From Gracilimonas sp965227785 (GTDB lineage: Bacteria > Bacteroidota > Rhodothermia > Balneolales > Balneolaceae), in the NCBI RefSeq assembly GCF_965227785.1, contig NZ_OZ245785.1, positions 1,674,001-1,738,000 of the forward strand: a stretch of 64,000 nucleotides of DNA, written 5' to 3'. Positions within the stretch are counted from its first letter, which is position 1. Each line of letters begins with the position of its first letter. A program made the position numbers and the translations under genes. Below the pieces are notes generated by a model that was not told where the DNA came from, did no database searches, and saw nothing but the letters and a program-made list of their open reading frames with translations. Positions 44,040 through 52,548 of this stretch are shown here, piece after piece.

Positions 44040-45424
44040 TGGATGACTATATCGTAAAAGGGATTAAATCATTTCCTCAGTTTTCCGAGGTTCCGGAAGA
44101 ACAGCTACAGGCCTATGTGGAACTCTCGGAAGTATGCACCTATCAGCCGGGAGAAATTATTGTAAAGCCCGGAGATGAGATCAATAAAATGTACCTGGTA
44201 CTGGAAGGAAATATCAGGATTCAGCTCAAGAGAGGAGATCAGTTTACCGTAATTGATACTTTTGACCCGGGCGACCTAACCGGAAAGCTCCCCTTTTCAC
44301 GCCTTCAATCATCGCTGGCTTATGTTACGGTAATGGAGGAGTCGACCGTATTGGTTACTCATGAAGATAACTTCCCGGAAATCGCTTCCCACTATCAGCT
44401 TATTGAATCCTTTGTTCATGCCTTATCTGATCGAATCCGTCATTTTACGACCCAGCAGCAGCAGAACGAGAAACTTCTCGCTCTTGGTAAACTCTCCGCG
44501 GGCCTGGCTCATGAATTGAATAACCCGGCTTCGGCGATGGTAAGGAGTGCCACGTCACTTAAGTCAAACCTTCATGCCAAACCCGAAAAGTTTAAAGGCA
44601 TGATGGAACTTCAGTTATCTGAAGAACAAGTGGATGCTATTAACAAAATTATTTTTGATAAGCTGGAATCAGATCCTCCTTCTCTCAGCCTTATGGAACG
44701 TACCTCGCAGGAAGATGAACTTGCTGACTGGTTAGAAGATCACGGAATTGAAGAAGCCTATGAATTGGCAGAAACATTTGCTGAACATGGCTTTGATGTA
44801 TCTGCCCTCGAAGAGATCAATAATATTGGTGATGACATGTTGCTGCCTCCTGTTATCAAATGGATCGAAGATGTTTTTGTCACCGAAAAAATGATTGCCG
44901 AAGTAGAAGATGCAGCGCGCAGAATTTCAGATCTGGTATCTTCCATCAAGACCTATTCTCATATGGATCAGGCCAATGAGAAGGAACCGGTAGATTTAGA
45001 AAAACTGTTGAAAAGCACGCTCAGCATCCTCAACCACCGGATTAAAGAAAAGCAGGTAACTGTTGAAGTAAATATCCCGGACGATTTACCTGAGTTCTGT
45101 GGATTTGTCAGCGAATTGAATCAGGTTTGGATGAACCTGCTTGATAATGCCGTAGATGCGCTGGAACAAGAGGGCTACATTGAGATTTCGGCTGAATCTA
45201 AAAACGGAGACCTCAGAATTTACTTTAAAGATAATGGAACCGGTATCCCCGAAGAAGTACAGAACAAAATTTTTGACCCTTTTTTCACAACCAAAGGAGT
45301 TGGTCAAGGCACGGGTTTAGGGCTCGACTTTGTCCGAAAAATTGTACAAAAGCATGATGGCACTATCTCCGTACACTCAAAACCCGGCGAAACCATCTTC
45401 GAACTGTGTTTTCCACTTAACTGA
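44039..45424 (+). CDS. Cyclic-nucleotide-binding-domain histidine kinase
   Basis: The 461-residue soluble protein has an N-terminal cNMP-binding-like domain (about residues 8-125: TYQPGEIIVKPGDEINKMYL, then FDPGDLTGKLPFSR). The H-box is LSAGLAHELNNPASAMVRSA (His158), and an extended helical DHp segment follows. HATPase boxes are WMNLLDNAVDALEQEG, DNGTGIPEEVQ and GTGLGLDFVRKIV. No membrane span is seen. It lies between the UBP finger and a response-regulator fusion, which is the obvious phosphate acceptor. The residues expected to hold cAMP are not intact enough to claim cAMP as ligand. Confidence 0.9.
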   Translation: MDDYIVKGIKSFPQFSEVPEEQLQAYVELSEVCTYQPGEIIVKPGDEINKMYLVLEGNIRIQLKRGDQFTVIDTFDPGDLTGKLPFSRLQSSLAYVTVMEESTVLVTHEDNFPEIASHYQLIESFVHALSDRIRHFTTQQQQNEKLLALGKLSAGLAHELNNPASAMVRSATSLKSNLHAKPEKFKGMMELQLSEEQVDAINKIIFDKLESDPPSLSLMERTSQEDELADWLEDHGIEEAYELAETFAEHGFDVSALEEINNIGDDMLLPPVIKWIEDVFVTEKMIAEVEDAARRISDLVSSIKTYSHMDQANEKEPVDLEKLLKSTLSILNHRIKEKQVTVEVNIPDDLPEFCGFVSELNQVWMNLLDNAVDALEQEGYIEISAESKNGDLRIYFKDNGTGIPEEVQNKIFDPFFTTKGVGQGTGLGLDFVRKIVQKHDGTISVHSKPGETIFELCFPLN

Positions 45425-45429
45425 AATTG

Positions 45430-45485
45430 GAAATTATAGATTATGAATGATAACCCCGCTTGGAAAACTCATAATCCATAATTTC
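45430..45485. repeat. AT-rich inverted repeat, 17-base arms, 22-base loop
   Basis: GAAATTATAGATTATGA (45430-45446) and TCATAATCCATAATTTC (45469-45485) are inverted copies with one mismatch. It lies between the kinase and the response-regulator fusion. Like the repeat at 41602-41652 it has long arms and a 22-23 base loop, so both may belong to one class. Confidence 0.65.
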
Positions 45486-45502
45486 TCATTTATAATTTCT
45501 CG

Positions 45503-47170
45503 ATGAGTAAACCGATAATTTTTGCAATTGATGATGACCTACAGGTGTTGCGGGCGGTAACCCGGGATCTGCGAAATAAGTATCGCAGTGAGTACCGGAT
45601 TATGAGTACCGATTCCTGCAAAGAGGCGTTGGAATCGTTACCGGAGCTCAAGAAAAAAGGCGAAACCGTGGCTTTGTTTCTCAGCGATCAGCGTATGCCG
45701 GAAATGATGGGCGTTGAGTTTCTCGAGAAAGCCAGAAAAACCTTCCCGGAAGCTAAACGAGTACTTTTGACGGCTTATTCCGATATGGAAGCCGCCATTA
45801 AAGCCATCAATGATGTACAGCTGGATTACTATTTACTGAAACCCTGGGATCCCCCCGAAGAGAAACTTTATCCGGTTTTGGATGATCAGCTGGATGAATG
45901 GCTGGCGAACTTCAAACCTGAATTTCATGGTATTCGCCTGGTTGGCTATCAGTACTCACCGAAATCACATGCCGTCAAAGATTACCTCTCCGGCAACCTG
46001 ATCCCTTACCGATGGCTGGATATTGAAAGCCATGATAAGGCCGAAGCCCTTTTGCAGGATTATGAATTATCTACCGATGACCTGCCGGCAATCTTCTTTG
46101 AAGATGGCAGCCACTTCACCGAACCAACCCCCAAAGAAATTGCCGAAAAGTTGGGAAGAAGCCCTACCGCAAATGAAAACGTATATGATGTAGCTATTAT
46201 CGGGGCAGGCCCTGCAGGGCTTGCCGCTGCCGTGTATGGAGGATCGGAAGGGTTGAAAACATTGCTCATCGAAAAGCGGGCACCCGGCGGACAAGCAGGA
46301 ACCAGTTCACGTATCGAAAACTATCTGGGCTTTCCTAAAGGACTCAGCGGTTCTGACCTTGCCCGAAGAGCCATCACACAAGCCAAACGTTTTGGGGTTG
46401 AGTTTCTTTCGCCGCAGGAAGTGGTGGATATCACCCTTACCGATCAATACAAAACCGTAAAAATGGCTGACGGTTCTGAAATCAACGCCAAGGCCGTTGT
46501 AGTAACCACCGGCGTGAATTACCGGAAGCTGGAAAGCAAAGGAATTTCAGATTTCACCGGAGCCGGGATTTATTACGGTGCAGCTATGACCGAAGCCCAT
46601 GCCTTTAAAGACAAACAGGTTTATATCGTTGGAGGAGGAAACTCAGCCGGGCAAGCAGCCATGTATTTGTCCACTTTTGCTAAAGATGTAAAGATATTAA
46701 TCCGTGGTGAATCCCTCGTTTCCAGCATGTCTTCTTACCTGATTCATCAGCTAGACGAAACGGAGAATATCGAAGTAATGCCTCACACCGAAGTGGAAGA
46801 AGCCTGCGGTGAGGGTAAACTGCAGAAGCTGGTTCTTCATAAAAATCAGAACGATTCTTTAGAAGATGTTGAAGCGGACGGCCTCTTTATATTTATCGGC
46901 GCGCGTCCCTATACCGACTGGATTAAAGCCAATGTAATTAAAAGTGACCGGGGATTTATTGAAACCGGCAGAGATCTGCAGCGACACGATGACTATAAGA
47001 AAACATGGAAGTTAAAAAGACAGCCCTACCTGCTTGAAACTTGCTCACCCGGCATTTTTGCTGCTGGTGACGTCCGCGCCGGAGCCATGAACCGGGTAGC
47101 CTCTGCTGTGGGCGAAGGGTCAATGGCCATCAAATACGTACATGAGTATTTAGCCGATTCCAACACCTGA
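45503..47170 (+). CDS. Response regulator fused to glutaredoxin-like and thioredoxin-reductase-like domains
   Basis: The protein has 555 residues. Residues 1-125 are a receiver (AIDDDLQVL, phosphoacceptor Asp62 in LFLSDQRMPEMMG, LLKPWD). Residues about 135-220 form a thioredoxin/glutaredoxin-like domain in which the usual CxxC place reads QYSPKS, without cysteine. Residues 225-555 are a TrxR-like flavoprotein: DVAIIGAGPAGLAAAVYGGS, VYIVGGGNSAGQAAMYLSTF and GIFAAGDVRAGA. The CATC site of real thioredoxin reductases is replaced by GAGIYYGAAMTEAH. It is likely phosphorylated by the upstream kinase; the flavin domain output is unknown. Confidence 0.9.
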   Translation: MSKPIIFAIDDDLQVLRAVTRDLRNKYRSEYRIMSTDSCKEALESLPELKKKGETVALFLSDQRMPEMMGVEFLEKARKTFPEAKRVLLTAYSDMEAAIKAINDVQLDYYLLKPWDPPEEKLYPVLDDQLDEWLANFKPEFHGIRLVGYQYSPKSHAVKDYLSGNLIPYRWLDIESHDKAEALLQDYELSTDDLPAIFFEDGSHFTEPTPKEIAEKLGRSPTANENVYDVAIIGAGPAGLAAAVYGGSEGLKTLLIEKRAPGGQAGTSSRIENYLGFPKGLSGSDLARRAITQAKRFGVEFLSPQEVVDITLTDQYKTVKMADGSEINAKAVVVTTGVNYRKLESKGISDFTGAGIYYGAAMTEAHAFKDKQVYIVGGGNSAGQAAMYLSTFAKDVKILIRGESLVSSMSSYLIHQLDETENIEVMPHTEVEEACGEGKLQKLVLHKNQNDSLEDVEADGLFIFIGARPYTDWIKANVIKSDRGFIETGRDLQRHDDYKKTWKLKRQPYLLETCSPGIFAAGDVRAGAMNRVASAVGEGSMAIKYVHEYLADSNT

Positions 47171-47235
47171 TCATTCCTTAACAAAAGTTTTACCGCTCTC
47201 ACTTCTATAAACCGTATATTAAGCCTACTGTGTAA

Positions 47236-47289
47236 TTCCCGGTAATAAGGACAGGGAAGCTTCCACCGGCAAAACCGTAAATTTTGCCG
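47236..47289 (+). promoter_or_regulatory. Structured 5' region before the nuclease gene
   Basis: CGGCAAAA (47267-47274) pairs perfectly with TTTTGCCG (47282-47289) around a seven-base loop. Just upstream TTCCC and GGGAA can close a second hairpin. No T-run follows. It may be a regulatory or leader hairpin for the secreted nuclease; I do not recognise a known riboswitch class. Confidence 0.35.
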
Positions 47290-47329
47290 TCACCACTTCT
47301 AAAAATTTATATCATCAAATCCGGAAGGA

Positions 47330-49327
47330 ATGGCATACCCGACATCCATCATTCAGAAAACAGCATCTTTAATTTTCATATTCACCGTAATTTTTTCTGC
47401 CTCAGCTTTTTCTCAAAGCTGTCCGGCTCAGGGAACAGAAATTTTTCCTGAACTCTCCGGACAGGAACTACTGGATGAGTTAGTTCAGGAGTATGGAACC
47501 ACCGATAACATCAGCTACGATGAAGCCCGGGATATCCTCTATTCCCAGATTGACAGCAAGAACGACTCTCTGACCGGCATTTATACAGGATACACAATTT
47601 ATCTCGACCCTAATAACGACCCCAGCACGGATGCCTTCAATAAAGATGTAAACGCCGAACACAGCTGGCCCCAAAGTAAAGGTGCCTCTACCGAGCCGGC
47701 CCGTTCCGATATGCACAGTCTTTTTCCGGCCTACTCCCGAGCCAACAGCGCCCGGGGCAACCACCCTTTTTATGAAATCCCGGACCAGGAAACCGACACT
47801 TGGTGGCGGCTTGATCAGGATGTATCCAATCCCGATGGGAATGTAGTTGATAAATACAGTGAATACCGGGATTCCCACCCCAATTCTTCTTATTCGGCCA
47901 GCTGGGAACCTCGCGAAAGTGTGAAAGGTGATATTGCCCGTGCCGTTTTTTACTTCTACACGATGTACAAGACTCAGGCCGATAATGCCGATCCTATTTT
48001 CTTCGAGATTCAAAAAGATTTTCTCCGCAACTGGAATTCAGTGGACGCTGTTTCCGCTACTGAATACGACCGAACCTGCGCCATCGCTGAAATTCAGGGC
48101 AACGAAGTGAACCCCTTTGTGATTGACCCAAGCCTGGTTGAACGAGCTTACTTTGAAGGGGAAATCAGCCAAACCAATGTTGAGTTTTCGGCTTCTGTTT
48201 TGAACTTCAGTGAAGGTGACGGGGCTATAGAAATCGAGCTTTCCATCACCAACCCAAATGCAGATACGGCCACTACCGTGGACGTGGTTTACTCAGGAGG
48301 AACTGCAAGCTCCGGCGATGACTTTCAAGCATTTGCCAGCCAAAGCGTAACCTTCCCGGCCGGATCTTTAGACCGGCAGTCGGTTACCCTCACCTTAATT
48401 GATGACGAGTTGGAAGAAGGTGACGAAACCATCCTTTTAGAATTACAGAATGTTTCCGGCCCACAGCAAGCCGTAATTGGCTTAGCCGGGTCAACAGAAA
48501 TCACCATACGAGATAATGATGGCGAAACACCCTCCGCAGCCTGGATCAACGAAATGCATTATGACAATGACGGTGGCGACCAGGGAGAGTTTGTAGAAAT
48601 TGCAGTAAATGCGGAATTCGCAGATCTGAGCGATGTAACCCTTAGCCTGTATAACGGAAACGGCGGCTCTGTTTATGCCACTTATTCAGGTAATGATTTT
48701 ACAGCCGGAGATACTGAGAACGGCATTTCCATTTTTTATGTGGATTTACCAGTGAACGGATTGCAAAACGGAAGTCCGGATGGCATGAGCCTGGATATTG
48801 GCGGCGAACTCATTCAATTTCTTTCTTATGAGGGCACTTTTACTGCTGTTGATGGTCCTGCACAGGATGTGGAAAGTACCGACATTGGAGTGGAACAGCC
48901 CGGTAGCAGTGCTGTGGGCAGTTCACTTTCTTTGGAAGGAACCGGTTCTGCCTATGAAGACTTTAGCTGGGTATTTACCGAGAGCAACACCAAAGGTTCG
49001 GTTAATACCACCCAGGACTTTGAAACGCCAACCTCCAACGAAGACGAAAATCCTGCCATCGCTGACGATTTCAAGCTTCACCAAAACTACCCCAACCCGT
49101 TTAATCCTACTACAGCTATCAGCTATGAGCTTAAGAATGCGGTAAATGTGACACTGACCGTTTACAACGTATTGGGACAAAAAGTTGAAACGCTGGTAAA
49201 TGGCATGAAAAGCGCCGGTTTACATACAGCTACTTTCGATGCGGCCGGACTTTCAAGCGGAGTCTATTTCTATCAGCTTCGAGCCGGTGAGGTGACTTTT
49301 ACCCAAAAGATGTTGCTATCTAAATAA
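47330..49327 (+). CDS. Secreted endonuclease I (EndA/NucM type) with Calx-beta domain and T9SS sorting tail
   Basis: This 665-residue protein has a signal peptide (about residues 12-30, LIFIFTVIFSASAFSQ). The endonuclease I domain is read from NAEHSWPQSKGAS and SDMHSLFPAYSRANSARGNH (about 105-145, beta-beta-alpha metal type). A Calx-beta domain spans about 285-400, a lamin-tail-like region (AAWINEMHYDNDGGDQGEFV) begins near 403, and the C-terminal sorting motif is NYPNPFNPTTAISYEL followed by YNVLGQKVETL. The protein should be exported through the type IX system and degrade extracellular DNA or RNA. Upstream gap: about 160 bases. Confidence 0.9.
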   Translation: MAYPTSIIQKTASLIFIFTVIFSASAFSQSCPAQGTEIFPELSGQELLDELVQEYGTTDNISYDEARDILYSQIDSKNDSLTGIYTGYTIYLDPNNDPSTDAFNKDVNAEHSWPQSKGASTEPARSDMHSLFPAYSRANSARGNHPFYEIPDQETDTWWRLDQDVSNPDGNVVDKYSEYRDSHPNSSYSASWEPRESVKGDIARAVFYFYTMYKTQADNADPIFFEIQKDFLRNWNSVDAVSATEYDRTCAIAEIQGNEVNPFVIDPSLVERAYFEGEISQTNVEFSASVLNFSEGDGAIEIELSITNPNADTATTVDVVYSGGTASSGDDFQAFASQSVTFPAGSLDRQSVTLTLIDDELEEGDETILLELQNVSGPQQAVIGLAGSTEITIRDNDGETPSAAWINEMHYDNDGGDQGEFVEIAVNAEFADLSDVTLSLYNGNGGSVYATYSGNDFTAGDTENGISIFYVDLPVNGLQNGSPDGMSLDIGGELIQFLSYEGTFTAVDGPAQDVESTDIGVEQPGSSAVGSSLSLEGTGSAYEDFSWVFTESNTKGSVNTTQDFETPTSNEDENPAIADDFKLHQNYPNPFNPTTAISYELKNAVNVTLTVYNVLGQKVETLVNGMKSAGLHTATFDAAGLSSGVYFYQLRAGEVTFTQKMLLSK

Positions 49328-49368
49328 TCTCTTTTATATTTGAACGAAACAGCAACTCCGTCATCATC

Positions 49369-49980
49369 ATGAAGATGAAATATGTAGCCATAGCTTTATT
49401 CTTTTTGATTCCGGGACAACTAGCCGCCCAGTCTTTTGCCCCCGAAATTTCTCTTAAGACAGGAATTAACCGGATCAGTTCAGCCCCACACAACCCGGAC
49501 TATGAACAGCAACATACGTTAATGATTGAAGTCGAAGCGTTACACCCTGTTTTCTATTTTGAACGCTCCGTTCTTAGCTTGGGAATTAACAGCTCATTGC
49601 GAAGAGAAGCCGAAAATTTGAAAACATACTCTTGCCTGGATTGTCCCCAATTTAATTTTGAAGGGTATGCAATGGGGACTCACATAAAGTTGCAAACTGT
49701 TAACACTTCGGTACTTTTTGGCATTTATTCAGGACTTAACCTTAACCAAATCATCATAGATCAAACCCGGTTTGGACTGCAACCTACATATATTCAGACC
49801 ACCCCACACATTAAAATCAAAGAGTCATATTTGAACCTGGCTTCAGGTTTAAGAGGCGATGTTCCAATTTACAAAAACCTATTTTTTACCGGCGACTTTC
49901 GCTTTTACTTTCCGCTTGATGATTCTGATTTCAACCAAAGACGAACGGCACTTTCAGTCGGACTCAACCTGAGATTTTAG
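49369..49980 (+). CDS. Outer-membrane beta-barrel-like protein of unknown function
   Basis: The 203-residue protein begins with a signal peptide (MKMKYVAIALFFLIPGQLAAQ). It continues with alternating hydrophobic/aromatic strands such as LMIEVEALHPVFYFERSVLS and LFFTGDFRFYFPL, ending in GLNLRF with a terminal Phe, a feature of outer-membrane barrels. A cysteine pair (SCLDCPQ) may form a disulfide. No family recognised. Its end overlaps the convergent TIGR03545 gene by four bases. Confidence 0.7.
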   Translation: MKMKYVAIALFFLIPGQLAAQSFAPEISLKTGINRISSAPHNPDYEQQHTLMIEVEALHPVFYFERSVLSLGINSSLRREAENLKTYSCLDCPQFNFEGYAMGTHIKLQTVNTSVLFGIYSGLNLNQIIIDQTRFGLQPTYIQTTPHIKIKESYLNLASGLRGDVPIYKNLFFTGDFRFYFPLDDSDFNQRRTALSVGLNLRF

Positions 49981-51821
49981 AAATCAATACCAATTTTATC
50001 TTTGATCTTGTCTTTAAGGGAGTCTTCTAATTCTTTTTTGCGCTCTTCCAGCTCTTTCTTTTTCTCTTCAACTTTTTGAAGCTGTTCATCAACCCTGGCC
50101 TGAATCTCCTCATAACGCTTACGAAGTTCCGCTTCTTTCTGATTTTTAAACCGCTCCAATTGCTCTTTTTTACCCGCTACCTGTTTCTGTACTTCTGCCC
50201 TGATTTTCCGCTTGGCATTCTCCACTTCCTGGCTGACCGTTTGCTTCAAGGCATTCATGAATAAATCATCAACATTGGAGCGAACTCTGACCCTCAGCGG
50301 GCCGTCTACATTATCCACCAATGCAGCTACATCAATTTGATTGGTGCTGCCAATCGCATTTCGGATTAGAGATTCTACCCGGTTTTTGGGTTGCCCTGCA
50401 GCGGCAAAATCAAAGCTGATATCTCTCGCAATATAATCGATACGGCTGTCGATGCGCTTGTCGATGATGTTCATTTCCACGTTCAGCTCTCCTTTTCCGG
50501 ATTTGAGTTCATAAGGCAACAAATCAGAACCGGATAGCCTGGCTTTAGATAACGTAAAACCCGCATAGTTCACCGTAAAGCTTTCGCGCGGTTCTTTATC
50601 CAGGTAATTAAATTCCCCGTTAATCGTAAGGGCAACTTCATTCTCATCCTCTCCCTGCACTTTAAACTTCACCGGCTGACCGGTCTTCTTCTGGCTGCTG
50701 CTGATATCCGTTACCGTTCCTGAAATTGCAATATCCGATTTCGTTTTACCTGACAGTTCGATGTTTTTAAACCAGAATCCGGGATAGTCGTACTTATCTG
50801 AAAATTCGTAATCCAGCCCTACATATCGGGGAATGTCCTGTACCGAATCCTCTTCGCCCACCAACCGACTGCCATATTCCCGGGCAATGGCAACGTATTC
50901 AAGGTACGCTGCATAATCACCCAACAGGTTTTGTCCAAACAGGGCTTTTCCGATATTCTGTACATCCAAATCCGGTAGTTTGGCAACACTGAGTGCACGT
51001 TGGTAATCATTTCGAATCCAATTATCGACCTGTCCAAGATCGCTTCGTGTGGTACCATAATCCTGTTCAAATTCCCTCTTCAGGTTCTCTGCCCGTGTTT
51101 TAAGCGAATCAACTTGCTTGCGGAGCTTTTGCACATTTTCAATGGCTTCCACTACCTGTTTAGGGTTTTTTATCTCTTTCGGGTTGATGGATTCTACCGT
51201 ATTCCGAACTTTGGCGACCTCTTCATTTACTTTTGTATTCTTAAAGGTGCTGTCCCATTTAACATATTTTCTTTGAATGCCCTGTCTAAGCGAATCAATT
51301 TTATCCACAGACTGAATATTGACCTTTGCCATCAGGCTATCCACATTCAGGTCTTCACGAACATCCGTAAATTTAACTTCAGCATTCTTTTTTGCCTCAC
51401 CAGTCACCTGACTAACCACACTATATACAAATCCGGGCTCTTTGTTCTTAACTTCTTCGGGAACTTCAAAGGAACCATCCGTTTCACGTTCAGTGTCCAT
51501 TTGAAAGCCTGTCAGTCTCACATCATCTACAATCACTTTACTGCGAAGGATTAAAGGCCAGAATTCCATACTGAATTCTGTTTCCCCGATCTCGAATGTG
51601 TTCTGCATGGTGTTGTTGGAGTTAGCCACCTGCAAACGGCTCCATTTTATGTGAAGATCCCATAAGCTGAAATCAAATCCATCCAGTTCTACTTTGGCCT
51701 CATTTAAAATGCTTCCCTGGTATTCTATTTGTCCCTCTACCCATTCATCGGTAATGAAATAGGTTGCGGCAAATCCAATTCCTGCGAGTACTAAAACCGT
51801 AATTATTCCACCTATTCTCAT
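49977..51821 (-). CDS. TIGR03545 family protein (AsmA-like envelope protein)
   Basis: The 614-residue protein has one N-terminal membrane helix (about 5-23), a beta-rich AsmA/DUF748-like N-terminal part (LDGFDFSLWDLHIKWSRLQV, then FSMEFWPLILRSKVIVDDVR) and a long C-terminal coiled coil (about 515-605, rich in Lys/Glu with KKELEERKKELEDSLKDK). From memory this matches TIGR03545, known in bacteria with outer membranes and almost always next to TIGR03546, as here. Function is unknown. Start ATG 51821 is four bases after the TIGR03546 stop. Confidence 0.8.
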   Translation of the reverse strand: MRIGGIITVLVLAGIGFAATYFITDEWVEGQIEYQGSILNEAKVELDGFDFSLWDLHIKWSRLQVANSNNTMQNTFEIGETEFSMEFWPLILRSKVIVDDVRLTGFQMDTERETDGSFEVPEEVKNKEPGFVYSVVSQVTGEAKKNAEVKFTDVREDLNVDSLMAKVNIQSVDKIDSLRQGIQRKYVKWDSTFKNTKVNEEVAKVRNTVESINPKEIKNPKQVVEAIENVQKLRKQVDSLKTRAENLKREFEQDYGTTRSDLGQVDNWIRNDYQRALSVAKLPDLDVQNIGKALFGQNLLGDYAAYLEYVAIAREYGSRLVGEEDSVQDIPRYVGLDYEFSDKYDYPGFWFKNIELSGKTKSDIAISGTVTDISSSQKKTGQPVKFKVQGEDENEVALTINGEFNYLDKEPRESFTVNYAGFTLSKARLSGSDLLPYELKSGKGELNVEMNIIDKRIDSRIDYIARDISFDFAAAGQPKNRVESLIRNAIGSTNQIDVAALVDNVDGPLRVRVRSNVDDLFMNALKQTVSQEVENAKRKIRAEVQKQVAGKKEQLERFKNQKEAELRKRYEEIQARVDEQLQKVEEKKKELEERKKELEDSLKDKIKDKIGIDF

Positions 51822-51825
51822 TCCT

Positions 51826-52350
51826 TTATCCTCTCACTCTGTTTACTGTTTGATAAATGCTGTAGAACTTAGTGCCTTTAAAAGCTTGTACGACTTTCCA
51901 TTTCTGAATTTTCTGGTGGATGTGCTTCCGGTATTGAATCACACCAAAACGGGCTAACGGAAAAGCGGGAATGCATAATAAAATAGCCGTCACAAAACTT
52001 CCTATAACCACCGTATTGTAGAATTCAGTAAGGGAAACCCATTCGTTATTGTACATTACGGTCCAGGTCTCCTGCATACTTTCCAGTTCCAGCAACCAAA
52101 CGCCAAAGCTGTGAAAGAGAGGATCAGCCAAATATGCAATTCCGCTGAAAATGGTAAATGACAGAAGGGCCATCCCTATATTAACTTTAAGTACCAAAAT
52201 TAGCACTACAATGAAGAGGTTGTGCAGCGATGAAAGGGGAGTAAGCCCGATAATCATTCCAAGTATGATACCACCTGCTATTTGTGCAGGCGAGGCTTCT
52301 GAAGCCAGCGCCTTTAGCAGTTTGGCGATGTAACGCATTAACAAGAACAT
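51826..52350 (-). CDS. TIGR03546 family membrane protein
   Basis: This 174-residue protein has several membrane spans (GGIILGMIIGLTPLSSLHNL, FIVVLILVLKVNIGMALLSF, VIGSFVTAILLCIPAFPLAR) in a DUF2062-like pattern. A basic end reads RKHIHQKIQKW. Paired with TIGR03545 immediately downstream. A GGAG sequence lies upstream of the ATG at 52350. The assignment rests on gene pairing and layout. Confidence 0.78.
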   Translation of the reverse strand: MFLLMRYIAKLLKALASEASPAQIAGGIILGMIIGLTPLSSLHNLFIVVLILVLKVNIGMALLSFTIFSGIAYLADPLFHSFGVWLLELESMQETWTVMYNNEWVSLTEFYNTVVIGSFVTAILLCIPAFPLARFGVIQYRKHIHQKIQKWKVVQAFKGTKFYSIYQTVNRVRG

Positions 52351-52548
52351 ATTTGCTCCTTACTTTAATTTATTCAAGTACAAAAGTAACTGAAATAACG
52401 TTTAAAATCTTATTTATGCCTTCGTCAGAATAATATGTTCGGGCTTAAGTTTATACTTACAGTAATCATACCTGCTTACATTGAATATGTTTTCTTAGTA
52501 ATTATCGTTAATATTTCTGATCGTTCTAAGAGATTAATTAACCGCCTT

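Noticed and set aside
44039..45424. Calling the kinase input domain a definite cAMP receptor
   Set aside because: The phosphate-binding cassette is not conserved enough by eye; only the general cyclic-nucleotide-like fold is supported.
47236..47289. c-di-GMP or other known riboswitch
   Set aside because: The conserved cores of the riboswitch classes I considered could not be found; only simple hairpins are supported.
52435..52548. Longer start for the LVIVD lipoprotein at ATG 52435
   Set aside because: It would put a second hydrophobic segment ahead of a proper lipoprotein signal, which begins at 52549.
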